Shown: one piece after another, positions 1 to 8,443 of the stretch
Layout of the letters: each line of letters opens with the position of its first letter
How positions within the stretch are numbered: position 1 is the stretch's first letter
From: Flammeovirgaceae bacterium UBA2338
GTDB taxonomy: Bacteria; Bacteroidota; Bacteroidia; Cytophagales; Cyclobacteriaceae
Reading direction: 5' to 3'
DNA: 64,000 bases
Assembly: GCA_002344795.1 (NCBI GenBank)
Contig: DDUM01000084.1
Span: 21,173-85,172, forward strand
Notes under the pieces: generated by a model
Told to the model about the DNA's origin: nothing
The model's input: only the letters and a program-made list of their open reading frames with translations
Databases searched by the model: none
Position numbers and translations under genes: made by a program

Positions 1-1341
1 CGTATGAAAGCGTATAAGGAAAAAAATGACATTCCAGATGGTGAGTGGATTTTTGGTTGGGGGTATGACGATGGACAATTAGAAGAACATCGTCATCCTA
101 CAAAAGCTGAAATCGATGCTGTACTACCCAACAATCCAGTGTATTTGCAACATACAAGTGGACACATGGGAGTTGCAAATTCAATGGCCTTAAAAGAAAT
201 GAATGTTTCTGCGAGTACACCTGATCCTGATGGTGGAATTATAGAAAGGATGCCAAATTCAAAAGAACCCAACGGATTAGTCCAGGAAACTGCTATGTAT
301 CCTTTTGTTGGTAATATGCTTCAAATACTTGCCAAGGATCAGCCAAAACATTTTGACTCAACGCAAGAGTACTATGCGTCCAACGGAATTACAACGGCTC
401 AAGATGGTATGACGGACAGAAATACCATCCGTTTCTTTCAATCGCAAGCAGATTCAGGCAAATTTAAAATTGACTTGATTGCTTTAGCTGGTTATGCTGA
501 GTTACAAAGTAATTTGAACGATACCACACTTCAATTTAAAACCTATAAAAACGGATTTAAAATCCAGGGCACAAAAATAGTAGCTGATGGTTCCCCTCAA
601 GGAAAAACCGCTTTCTTCACAAAACCTTACTTGACTGAAGTTCCAGGCTGTACCCACGATTGTAGGGGTTTGCCAAGTTTAACACAGGAAACCATCAATG
701 AATTATTTGTATTGGCTTATGGTAGGGACAATCAATTATTTGTGCATTGTAATGGTGATGCAACGATAGATATGATCATTAAAGCCCATGAAAATGCTTG
801 TAACATATTGAATCAACCATTAAATAAAGACCGAAGAACCATTATTATCCATGCACAATTTGCACGCCCAGATCAATTGGAAACGTTTGTTAAGTATAAA
901 ATAGAGCCTTCATTCTTCACCAATCACGCCTATTTTTGGGGAGATGACCATGTAAAGAATTTGGGTAAAGAACGGGCGGATTTTTTAAGTCCAATGGTAA
1001 GTGCACAACGTTTAGGTTTAAAACCAACGAATCATTCGGATGCTACCGTAACACCAGTTAATCCTCTTTTTACGGTTTGGACAGCGGTAAATCGTGTATC
1101 AAGATCTGGAGCAATAATTGGCGATAACGAAAGGACAACACCTTATCAAGCATTAAAAGCAATCACATCAAATGCAGCCTACGAATTTTTTGATAAGAAC
1201 TTGAGAGGTACTTTAACAGAAGGAAAATTGGCCGACTTTGTGATTCTAGATAAAAACCCATTGAAAGTTGCACCGATGGCTATAAAAGATATTCAGGTAC
1301 TGGAGACCATTAAAGAAGGAGTGTGTATTTATAAAAAATAA
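1..1341 (+). CDS. Amidohydrolase family protein, YtcJ-like (5' truncated by window edge)
   Basis: Metal-dependent amidohydrolase (TIM-barrel, YtcJ/exoenzyme-regulatory-protein type), predicted to hydrolyse an amide or C-N bond of an unknown small substrate. The frame is open to base 1, so the first in-frame ATG at base 4 is probably internal. The family is usually about 550 residues, so roughly 100-150 N-terminal residues, including the HxH metal site, lie outside the window. Visible family features are the segment GWGYDDGQL, then VYLQHTSGHMG, the barrel histidines in LFVHCNGDATIDM and IIIHAQFARPDQLE, and the aspartate in NHSDATVTPVNPLF, followed by the C-terminal LTEGKLADFVILDKNPL beta-sandwich strand. 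The stop lies 4 bases before the next ATG, so it probably forms an operon with the two downstream dehydrogenases. Substrate unknown. Confidence 0.85.
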   Translation, partial: RMKAYKEKNDIPDGEWIFGWGYDDGQLEEHRHPTKAEIDAVLPNNPVYLQHTSGHMGVANSMALKEMNVSASTPDPDGGIIERMPNSKEPNGLVQETAMYPFVGNMLQILAKDQPKHFDSTQEYYASNGITTAQDGMTDRNTIRFFQSQADSGKFKIDLIALAGYAELQSNLNDTTLQFKTYKNGFKIQGTKIVADGSPQGKTAFFTKPYLTEVPGCTHDCRGLPSLTQETINELFVLAYGRDNQLFVHCNGDATIDMIIKAHENACNILNQPLNKDRRTIIIHAQFARPDQLETFVKYKIEPSFFTNHAYFWGDDHVKNLGKERADFLSPMVSAQRLGLKPTNHSDATVTPVNPLFTVWTAVNRVSRSGAIIGDNERTTPYQALKAITSNAAYEFFDKNLRGTLTEGKLADFVILDKNPLKVAPMAIKDIQVLETIKEGVCIYKK

Positions 1342-1345
1342 CATT

Positions 1346-2092
1346 ATGAAAAATTTAAAAGGAAAAGTAATAATTGTAACAGGTGGGGCAGCAGGAATAG
1401 GAGGAGCGATGACTTCTGAACTAACTGAAAGAGGTGCTTGTGTGGTTGCAGTAGATTTAAATGAAGATGCCGGAAAGAATAAAGTAGCGTCTAATCCGGA
1501 ACAAATTGCCTTTTTAAAGGGAGATATATCTAAAAAATCAGTTGCGAAAGAGGCTGTTGAATTGGCCGTTTCTAAATTCGGAAAATTAACAAGTTTGGTT
1601 AATAATGCACATGCATCACGCCAAAAACCATTGATGGACCTCACCGAAGATGATTGGGAATTGTCTATGAACACAGGTTTAAAAGGAACTTTAAACTTTA
1701 TGAAAGCTGCTTATCCTGAGCTAAAAAAAACCAAAGGGGCCATTGTCAACTTTGGTTCTGGAGCCGGATTATTAGGTCAAAAAAATCAGGGAAGTTACGC
1801 AGCAGCTAAAGAAGCCATTAGAGGATTATCTCGTGTGGCAGCCAATGAATGGGCAGAAGATGGCATTAGAGTAAATATAGTTTGTCCGTTGGCTTTTACG
1901 GAAGGTGTTAAACAATGGAAAGAAAATTTCCCAGAGCAATATGAAGAGATTATCAGTAAAAATCCGATGCAGCGTTTTGGAGATCCACAAAAAGATGTCG
2001 CGCCAATTATTGCGTTTTTATTGAGTGATGACAGTCAGTATATGACTGGTCAAACACTTATGGCAGATGGAGGTGATATTAAATTGAGATAG
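1346..2092 (+). CDS. SDR family oxidoreductase (first of two)
   Basis: Classical short-chain dehydrogenase/reductase, 248 residues (usual length about 250), cytosolic and NAD(P)-dependent. The N-terminal Rossmann glycine motif is VTGGAAGIGG. The NNAH segment occupies the NNAG position. The catalytic serine is in the NFGSGAG region, and the active-site pair YAAAK (YxxxK) lies in GSYAAAKEAIRG. The C-terminal LMADGGDIKLR matches the SDR end. It starts 4 bases after the amidohydrolase stop and ends 15 bases before a second SDR, consistent with one transcript that may process one substrate: hydrolysis, then alcohol/ketone interconversion. The operon role is inference; the substrate cannot be told from sequence. 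Confidence 0.88.
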   Translation: MKNLKGKVIIVTGGAAGIGGAMTSELTERGACVVAVDLNEDAGKNKVASNPEQIAFLKGDISKKSVAKEAVELAVSKFGKLTSLVNNAHASRQKPLMDLTEDDWELSMNTGLKGTLNFMKAAYPELKKTKGAIVNFGSGAGLLGQKNQGSYAAAKEAIRGLSRVAANEWAEDGIRVNIVCPLAFTEGVKQWKENFPEQYEEIISKNPMQRFGDPQKDVAPIIAFLLSDDSQYMTGQTLMADGGDIKLR

Positions 2093-2107
2093 AAAAGAAA
2101 CTATACT

Positions 2108-2881
2108 ATGAACACATCGGATTTATTCAACTTAAAAGGAAAAACAGCCATCGTAACTGGTGGCGCAAACGGAATAGGTAAAGCAACGGCTTTAATTTTA
2201 GCAAAACATGGAGCTAATATTTCTATTGGAGATTTTAACTTAGAGAATGCTAAGGCAACGGCAAAGGAAATTGAAACAATAGGTGTAAAAGCGATTGCAG
2301 TTGCTTGTAATGTTTTGAAAGATAGCGATTTGGTTAATTTAGTAGAAACAACAGTTAAACAATTAGGAGGAATCCACATTTTAATAAACAATGCCGGAGG
2401 TGGTGGTGGCGGACGCGAGAATCCTTTTGAGGTTTCAGTAGATGACATTAAGCGCGACTATGAGCTAAATGTATTTAGTGGCTGGCGACTATGTCAATTA
2501 GCTGTTCCACATATGAAAAGGGTTGGTTATGGTTCTATCGTATTTACTACGTCTATGTCGAGTATTAATAAAAGCCCTAACATGAGTGGTTATGGTGGTT
2601 CTAAAGCAGCAGTCAATCATACGGTAGCAAACCTTGCACACGATTTTGGTCCTGAAGTACGGATAAATGCAGTTGGCCCGGGTGCCACAAGTACGGCAGC
2701 TCTGGAAACCGTTTTAACTCCGGAGATTGAAAAAAAGATGTTGGCCCATACGCCAATAAAACGTTTGGGAACAGCCAATGATATTGCAGGAGCCATGTTG
2801 TATTTTGCATCACGCATTTCTGAATGGGTAAGTGGCCAGACAATTTTCGTAAACGGTGGTGGAGAGCAGACGCTTGACTAG
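2108..2881 (+). CDS. SDR family oxidoreductase (second of two; 7-alpha-HSDH/glucose-dehydrogenase-like)
   Basis: Short-chain dehydrogenase/reductase of 257 residues. The cofactor motif is VTGGANGIG, NNAG is intact (INNAGGGGGG), the catalytic serine is in FTTSMSSI, and YxxxK is YGGSK. The C-terminal sequence WVSGQTIFVNGGGEQTLD is of the 7-alpha-hydroxysteroid dehydrogenase / FabG-like type. It differs enough from the preceding SDR to be an old paralogue rather than a recent copy. Last gene of the A/T-rich three-gene block: base composition visibly shifts to higher G+C after its stop, which hints that the block has a separate origin. Exact substrate unknown. Confidence 0.88.
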   Translation: MNTSDLFNLKGKTAIVTGGANGIGKATALILAKHGANISIGDFNLENAKATAKEIETIGVKAIAVACNVLKDSDLVNLVETTVKQLGGIHILINNAGGGGGGRENPFEVSVDDIKRDYELNVFSGWRLCQLAVPHMKRVGYGSIVFTTSMSSINKSPNMSGYGGSKAAVNHTVANLAHDFGPEVRINAVGPGATSTAALETVLTPEIEKKMLAHTPIKRLGTANDIAGAMLYFASRISEWVSGQTIFVNGGGEQTLD

Positions 2882-3009
2882 GATAAAACTGAAAATTATA
2901 CCCTTGGGTTTGATTTTTATATTAAACAACCGGCATACTCACTTTACGATCGTTTGTTAGCCTGCCAACTTTATCACTTGGCATGAGCTAAATCATGTCG
3001 CATTATTCG

Positions 3010-3034
3010 CAGATACCCTATCTTTGGGTGTCTG
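3010..3034 (+). promoter_or_regulatory. Hairpin overlapping a -7 promoter motif, just before the KAS III-like gene
   Basis: CAGATACCC (3010-3018) pairs with GGGTGTCTG (3026-3034), giving 9 pairs including one T.G wobble. The loop plus closing base contain TATCTTTG (3019-3026), an exact match to the Bacteroidota -7 consensus TAnnTTTG. No convincing -33 TTG is seen at 19-22 bases upstream. The start codon lies at 3038, so a transcript from this -7 would have almost no leader. Confidence 0.4.
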
Positions 3035-3037
3035 TAA

Positions 3038-4105
3038 ATGATCAAATCTGTTATTATCGGTACGGGAAGCTATATCCCTGAAGTGAAAGTGGACAACACT
3101 ACTTTTGTCAATCATTTATTTCTTGACAAAACGGGCACACCCATAAAGCAAGACAATAGCCTTATCATAAAAAAATTTCACGACATTACTGGTATCACTG
3201 AGAGGAGGTATGCCAAGCCCGATCAGTTGGCATCCGATTTGGGTGTGTTGGCAGCTCAGGAAGCCATCACTGCGGCTTCCATCGATCGCGAGACACTCGA
3301 CTACATCATTGTGGCGCATAACTTTGGTAATTTGGATTATGGATCTAACCGATCCAACCTATTACCCTCCATGGCATCGCGCATCAAAGCGGGATTACAA
3401 GTTGAGAATCCGGATTGTGTAGGATATGATCTGCCTTTTGGTTGTCCGGGATGGGTGCAGGGTGTAATACAAGCCCACCTGTATATCAAAGCGGAAGCAG
3501 CTAAACGGTGTCTGGTCATCGGTACTGAAACCTTATCGCGACTGCTGGATCCAAATGACAGGGACTCCATGATATACAGTGATGGAAGTGGGGCAGTTGT
3601 AGTAGAGGCGCGGGAAGGTGAGCAAGGTGTTGTTGGATACAAAGCACAAACACATGCGCTGCATCATTCAGAGCTGCTGAACATGGGGCTATCCTATTCT
3701 GGAAATGACACAGATAGCCTGTATATTAAAATGAATGGACGGAAAGTGTATGAGTTTGCCCTTAACCATGTACCCCTTGTCGTGAAAAGTGTGTTGGACA
3801 AAGCAGGTGTTCACATCAGCGAAATTAGCAAAGTATTGATCCACCAGGCCAACGAAAAAATGGATGCAGCCATTTTGGATAGGCTCTTTAAGTTATACGA
3901 TATAGATGAGGTGCCAAATAATAATAATGTGATGCCCATGACCATCGGTTGGCTTGGCAATAGCTCCGTGGCCACAGTGCCTACTTTATTGGATCTTATC
4001 CTAAAAGGAAACCTGGAGGGCCATCACATTCATCCGGGAGATAAAATAGTAATGGCTTCAGTGGGTGCGGGTATGAACATCAATGCAATTCTCTATCAGT
4101 TTTAA
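3038..4105 (+). CDS. 3-oxoacyl-[ACP] synthase III-like protein (stand-alone KAS III)
   Basis: Thiolase-fold condensing enzyme that would join an acyl-CoA to malonyl-ACP or a similar partner. The KAS III triad is present: Cys136 in PFGCPGW, His269 in VLIHQANEK and Asn308 in GWLGNSSVAT. At 355 residues it is longer than housekeeping FabH (about 317-335), with an N-terminal extension-like segment at residues 20-45. It stands alone, without acyl carrier protein or other fab genes nearby. It is therefore more likely an accessory synthase (odd-chain/branched fatty acid or secondary metabolite) than the essential FabH. That assignment is inference. Confidence 0.88.
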   Translation: MIKSVIIGTGSYIPEVKVDNTTFVNHLFLDKTGTPIKQDNSLIIKKFHDITGITERRYAKPDQLASDLGVLAAQEAITAASIDRETLDYIIVAHNFGNLDYGSNRSNLLPSMASRIKAGLQVENPDCVGYDLPFGCPGWVQGVIQAHLYIKAEAAKRCLVIGTETLSRLLDPNDRDSMIYSDGSGAVVVEAREGEQGVVGYKAQTHALHHSELLNMGLSYSGNDTDSLYIKMNGRKVYEFALNHVPLVVKSVLDKAGVHISEISKVLIHQANEKMDAAILDRLFKLYDIDEVPNNNNVMPMTIGWLGNSSVATVPTLLDLILKGNLEGHHIHPGDKIVMASVGAGMNINAILYQF

Positions 4106-4464
4106 GCGCCTGCTTCTATTACACCCTGATTTCGTTTTGAAATACCTTACAGGGTAATGTACCATTGCAACAAAGACAGCTCTAGTACCGTGGGTCTTTT
4201 CTACGTGACAAGTGTGCACAATTTACTCCTTATATATAAAATATTCATTCTTGACAGTGTGGCGCCCTTGGACAGGAAGATAGGCATTATAGCCACTAGA
4301 ATCGCTTAAATTTTGAACACTTTAGGTGCAACCACAATCTCTCCATCTAATTGGAGTTATAGTGAATAGATAACCCTATTTAATCTTTTTCGTTAATACA
4401 AAAATTGTGAAGTAACCAATTGATCATTTGAAAGTATACCTTATTATTCAACCTTAATCCTTTA
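4106..4464. other. Intergenic region, 359 bp, no gene seen
   Basis: No plausible coding sequence. It contains a weak inverted repeat ACCCTG (4123-4128) / CAGGGT (4150-4155) downstream of the KAS III-like gene, a small hairpin CTCCA (4341-4345) / TGGAG (4352-4356), and the 12-mer AGGTGCAACCAC (4324-4335), which recurs at 13716-13727 upstream of the FtsX permease gene. Confidence 0.5.
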
Positions 4465-7089
4465 ATGAAGTCCATTGCCTTTGCACTGACCTGTATTTGC
4501 CATTCCCTTTTGGCACAAAATGATTCTGTTAAGGTATTTACTGCCGCACGAGTTTCAGGTGGTACACTACCTACCATAGATGGACGTGCGACTGACTCCG
4601 CCTGGGATCAGGTGGCATGGAGTGACAGCGACTTCACACAAGTAGAACCGGACAAAGGAAAACCTGCGAATCTAAAAACAAAATTCAAAATTTTGTACGA
4701 TGCAAAAAACCTCTATGTGCTGGTGCGTGCCTACGATCCTGAGCCTTCAAAGATTGTCAGGCGCATGTCTCGCAGGGATGGATTTGATGGTGACATGGTG
4801 GAAATCAACATCGACAGTTATTATGATAAACGCACTGCCTTTTCTTTTACAGCTTCGGTGTCGGGGGTAAAGGGAGATGAGTATGTGTCTAACAATGGCG
4901 ACAACTGGGATCCGGGATGGGATCCTATATGGTATTTGAAAACCAGCATTGATGAGGAGGGGTGGCTCGCAGAGTTTCGTATTCCACTCAGTCAGCTGCG
5001 CTTTGCCAATAAGCCTGAACAGACCTGGGGGCTTAACGTTACGCGAATTGTTTTTCGCACACAAGAACGATCGCAATGGCAGTATGTACCACCCGATGCA
5101 GGTGGCTATGTTCACCTGATGGGTGAAATGAATGGCATCCATGGTATCAAACCACAAAAACAATTGGAGATACAACCCTACATAGTGGGTAAGGCCGAAC
5201 GCTTTGACAAAGAAGAAGGTAATCCTTACGCCACAGGAAGATCTTCTGGATTAGACGTTGGACTGGATGCCAAGATAGGCCTGACCAGCGATATTACCCT
5301 GGACCTTACCGTGAATCCTGATTTTGGACAGGTTGAAGCCGATCCCTCACAGGTGAACCTGAGTGCTTTCGAATTGTTTTTTCGTGAGCAAAGACCTTTT
5401 TTCACGGAAGGCAATAATACCCTTGATTTTCCACTCTCGAATAACAACAGCAATAACTTGTTTTACAGCAGGCGCATCGGCCGTAGACCTCAGGGGAGTG
5501 TAGATACAGATGCCTCTGGAGAGGACAACACTGCCGAATATGTAAAGCTCATCGAGCGAACAACTATATTAGGTGCCGCCAAGCTTACGGGCAAAAATAA
5601 AAAGGGATTTTCGTGGGGGCTATTGGAGAGTGTAACTGCCAGAGAGCATACTGAGATCGACAGCCTGGGATTCAAAAAAAAGCATCTTGTAGAACCTCTT
5701 ACTAATTACCTTGTGGGCAGGGTTCAGCAGGATATCAACAAAGGTAATACCGTTGTAGGGGCCATGCTTACCGCTACCAATAGACAACTTAATACACCAG
5801 ACTTGAATTGGCTTCACAAGGATGCCTACTCAGGAGGTATCGACTTCACCCATCATTGGAGTGATAGAAAATACTTTGTGAGTGGAAAAGGCATAGTGAG
5901 TCATGTGAGGGGCAGCGCGGAGTCCATTGAAGAAACACAACGCTCTTCTGAGCGCTTCTTTCAACGGCCTGACAACGATCACACAGAACTGGATCCCACT
6001 CGGAGATCCCTTACTGGAACGAGTGGTACATTACAAGTGGGTAAAAAGAGTGGCAACCTGGTATCCAATATCAGTATCGATTGGTTATCACCTGAATTGG
6101 ATTTGAACGATATCGGCTTTTTATCACAGACAGATTTGATATCTGAATCGTTTTGGATGCAATACCGAATACTACAACCCCGTGGTATTGCCCGGTGGCA
6201 ACGCTACAACATCAACCAATGGCGTGGGCATGATTTTGGTGGTCGTACTTTAGATGTAGGTTACAACACCAATGCTCATGCTCAATTCAACAACTTTTGG
6301 CAAATGGGCGGGGGTATTACCTACATTACCCACAGTGCTTCCAATGGTGATTTACGTGGTGGCCCTAACATTCGCTACCCCGGTGGTGCATACTATTGGA
6401 TGTATCTGGAAACCGATAGAAGAAAGAAATTCAGAGTGAATATTAATCCTGAGTTTGGTAGGGGGAAAGATGGTTTTTCCCGAAGTGCTAATCTCAGCCT
6501 CAATCTGACGTACCGCCCCATCAATGCGTTGAATATTTCCCTGTCTCCCAGCTTCAGTCGCGGTAGCAACCAGATGCAATACGTGGCCACTACTTCAGAA
6601 AACAATCAGGATGTATTTGTAGTTGGCCAGATCGATCAGACCACCGCCCGACTTGTAATGCGCATGACGTTGATGCTCACACCTAACCTCTCCATACAGT
6701 ATTATGGGCAGCCCTTCGGTACATCGGGCAAGTACACTAACTTCAAGCAGATCACTAATGCCAGCGCGACTGAGTATGCCTCCCGGTTTGTGCCCATCAA
6801 CCCGGGTACACTGCTACTGGCTGATGATGTGTATAGTGTGGACGCCAACAATGATGGAACAGGAGAATACACATTTAATAAACCAGACTTCAACTTTGGC
6901 CAATTTCGATCCAACGCAGTGTTGCGGTGGGAATATATTCCAGGCTCTACATTGTTTCTGGTGTGGACACGAGAGCGCAACGGTGCTTTCTATGATTCGG
7001 ATCCTGCCTATGAAAAATATTCCTTCGATTTTGATGAAAAAGGTCATAATATTTTCCTGATCAAGTTCACCTACCGGTTGGTGTTATAA
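4465..7089 (+). CDS. DUF5916 family outer-membrane protein with family-9-like carbohydrate-binding domain
   Basis: An 874-residue exported protein. Residues 1-17 form a signal peptide (cleavage near LLAQN). Residues about 25-230 match the CBM9-like beta-sandwich found at the N-terminus of this family (GTLPTIDGRATDSAWDQV). The remainder is the DUF5916 region, rich in alternating beta strands and ending in an aromatic C-terminus (FLIKFTYRLVL), as expected of an outer-membrane barrel. The signature FELFFREQRPFFTEGNN near residue 300 is diagnostic of the family. Common in Bacteroidota; function unknown, and binding or import of a sugar or polymer is only a guess. No operon partner: there are gaps of 359 bp upstream and 241 bp downstream. 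Confidence 0.85.
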   Translation: MKSIAFALTCICHSLLAQNDSVKVFTAARVSGGTLPTIDGRATDSAWDQVAWSDSDFTQVEPDKGKPANLKTKFKILYDAKNLYVLVRAYDPEPSKIVRRMSRRDGFDGDMVEINIDSYYDKRTAFSFTASVSGVKGDEYVSNNGDNWDPGWDPIWYLKTSIDEEGWLAEFRIPLSQLRFANKPEQTWGLNVTRIVFRTQERSQWQYVPPDAGGYVHLMGEMNGIHGIKPQKQLEIQPYIVGKAERFDKEEGNPYATGRSSGLDVGLDAKIGLTSDITLDLTVNPDFGQVEADPSQVNLSAFELFFREQRPFFTEGNNTLDFPLSNNNSNNLFYSRRIGRRPQGSVDTDASGEDNTAEYVKLIERTTILGAAKLTGKNKKGFSWGLLESVTAREHTEIDSLGFKKKHLVEPLTNYLVGRVQQDINKGNTVVGAMLTATNRQLNTPDLNWLHKDAYSGGIDFTHHWSDRKYFVSGKGIVSHVRGSAESIEETQRSSERFFQRPDNDHTELDPTRRSLTGTSGTLQVGKKSGNLVSNISIDWLSPELDLNDIGFLSQTDLISESFWMQYRILQPRGIARWQRYNINQWRGHDFGGRTLDVGYNTNAHAQFNNFWQMGGGITYITHSASNGDLRGGPNIRYPGGAYYWMYLETDRRKKFRVNINPEFGRGKDGFSRSANLSLNLTYRPINALNISLSPSFSRGSNQMQYVATTSENNQDVFVVGQIDQTTARLVMRMTLMLTPNLSIQYYGQPFGTSGKYTNFKQITNASATEYASRFVPINPGTLLLADDVYSVDANNDGTGEYTFNKPDFNFGQFRSNAVLRWEYIPGSTLFLVWTRERNGAFYDSDPAYEKYSFDFDEKGHNIFLIKFTYRLVL

Positions 7090-7330
7090 AAGTGGGAATA
7101 CACAACCGTTAACTTTCCAGAAGGAGGCAATGGCCAACGATTTCAGGCATGCATTCACCTGACTCACAGGTAAACTTCGGCCATAATGATGGATATGGAT
7201 GACAGCGCTACTGTCATGTTGTGCTGGAGGTACACTTTCGAATCTATCAAAGAAGCATTTTGAAGGTGCAAATTCTGTTCACAATACCATGCTTAATACA
7301 CTATATTTATAAGTAGAGTATACAACAACC

Positions 7331-7831
7331 ATGAGCAGAGGATTTGTAAAGGAGGGTGATCAGGAAGAGGTACCGCTGGTGCCACCCAGGGCCGATTTGC
7401 CCCCGGGAGAAACAAACTATGTAACACAAGCCGGCTTAGACGCATTACTGTCCGAAAAGGAAGGCATGCTTCAGGAGATCAGACTTTTAGATGCCTCCAA
7501 CGAAAATGAATATCGGATTGCACTCAACCACATCAATGCTAAATTGCTTTTGCTCACCGATCGAATTGCTACAGCCAAAGTAATTGACTTAAACACGCAA
7601 CCACGGGATGAAGTCAGGTTTGGAGCTACGGTGACCCTTCAGATAGATAAGAGCAATAAACAACAAACATTTCAAATTGTAGGTGTAGATGAAGCAGACA
7701 TCACCAAGGGAAAGATTGCCTTTGTGGCTCCGCTTGCCCGTCTACTAATGGAAAAGAAAGTAGGGGATGAAGCCGTATTAAAATTGGCAAAAGGCAACAG
7801 GGTTTTTACAATTCTGGCCATTGAGTATTGA
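7331..7831 (+). CDS. GreA/GreB-family elongation factor-like protein
   Basis: 166 residues, cytosolic. The opening MSRGFVKEGDQEEVPLVPPRA is typical of the Bacteroidota GreA/GreB-like subfamily. It is followed by a two-helix coiled coil (about residues 35-85, LLSEKEGMLQEIRLL...ITDRIATAK) and a C-terminal FKBP-like domain (FGATVTLQID...VGDEAVLKL). Gre factors enter the RNA polymerase secondary channel and stimulate cleavage of backtracked transcripts using acidic residues at the coiled-coil tip. Here the tip reads ASNENEY, with fewer acidic residues than GreA, so it may modulate polymerase (Rnk/Gfh-like) rather than trigger cleavage. That last point is inference. Confidence 0.8.
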   Translation: MSRGFVKEGDQEEVPLVPPRADLPPGETNYVTQAGLDALLSEKEGMLQEIRLLDASNENEYRIALNHINAKLLLLTDRIATAKVIDLNTQPRDEVRFGATVTLQIDKSNKQQTFQIVGVDEADITKGKIAFVAPLARLLMEKKVGDEAVLKLAKGNRVFTILAIEY

Positions 7832-7967
7832 GTAGTTTCAGAGTCGATTCATTGGTGGCTGAGAGTCTTCTGCATGAAATCAGTTAATAGACTGTATCAA
7901 AATCATTTCTTATAGCGCTGATAATTATTAATGACTTCGCAAAGAAATGAGGTTTGAGGATAAACCA

Positions 7968-7975
7968 TATATTTG
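7968..7975 (+). promoter_or_regulatory. Putative -7 promoter element TATATTTG of the SMR gene
   Basis: Exact match to TAnnTTTG, ending 6 bases before the ATG at 7982. The alternative TTG start at 7973 would lie inside this element, which argues for the ATG and for a leaderless or nearly leaderless transcript. No well-spaced -33 TTG is seen; the nearest TTTG, at 7953, is only 11 bases away. Confidence 0.4.
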
Positions 7976-7981
7976 AACCTT

Positions 7982-8329
7982 ATGAGCATTAATTGGATAT
8001 TGTTAATTGTTGGCGGTCTGTTTGAAACAGGCTTTGCTGTAAGTTTGGGAAAAGCGCAGCACACTTCAGGAAAAGAACAGTGGTGGTGGCTTGCTGCTTT
8101 TGCCATTAGTGTAAGCATAAGTATGTATTTTCTTTATAAAGCCATGGGAGGTGAAAAGGCCATCCCAGTGGGCACAGCTTATGCAGTATGGGGAGCCATC
8201 GGAGCCATTGGAACTGTAGTTGCAGGAATTCTTCTCTTTAAAGAACCTGTGACCTTCTGGAGAATGTTCTTCCTCTCCACCCTGGTTATTTCTGTTGTCG
8301 GCTTGCAGGTGGTGAGCAGTAAGGTATAG
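7982..8329 (+). CDS. Small multidrug resistance (SMR) family efflux protein, SugE/Gdx-like
   Basis: 115-residue inner-membrane protein with four transmembrane helices, the usual SMR length. The essential proton- and substrate-binding glutamate is Glu15 in IVGGLFETGFAVSLGKAQ. The motifs PVGTAYAVWGAIGAIGTVVAG and FKEPVTFWR are characteristic of the SugE branch, whose best-studied members export guanidinium. Such proteins act as antiparallel dimers in the inner membrane. I chose the ATG at 7982 over an in-frame TTG at 7973. No partner SMR gene is adjacent, so it probably works as a homodimer. Whether the substrate is guanidinium or quaternary ammonium is not decided by the sequence. Confidence 0.87.
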   Translation: MSINWILLIVGGLFETGFAVSLGKAQHTSGKEQWWWLAAFAISVSISMYFLYKAMGGEKAIPVGTAYAVWGAIGAIGTVVAGILLFKEPVTFWRMFFLSTLVISVVGLQVVSSKV

Positions 8330-8443
8330 ATACCACCAGATTTTCATTTGTAATAAGGACTAACCGAATGTATAAGTCTAAAAAAGACATTGGATTTTAT
8401 TGTGTTAATTAAAGCAAATTCCCGAAAAAGAATCTATCTATTT

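Noticed and set aside
7832..7981. Possible guanidine riboswitch before the SugE/Gdx-like SMR gene
   Set aside because: The gene type suggested one, but I find no pair of ACGR-loop hairpins or other guanidine-riboswitch core in the 150 bp, and a promoter motif lies only 6 bases before the ATG.
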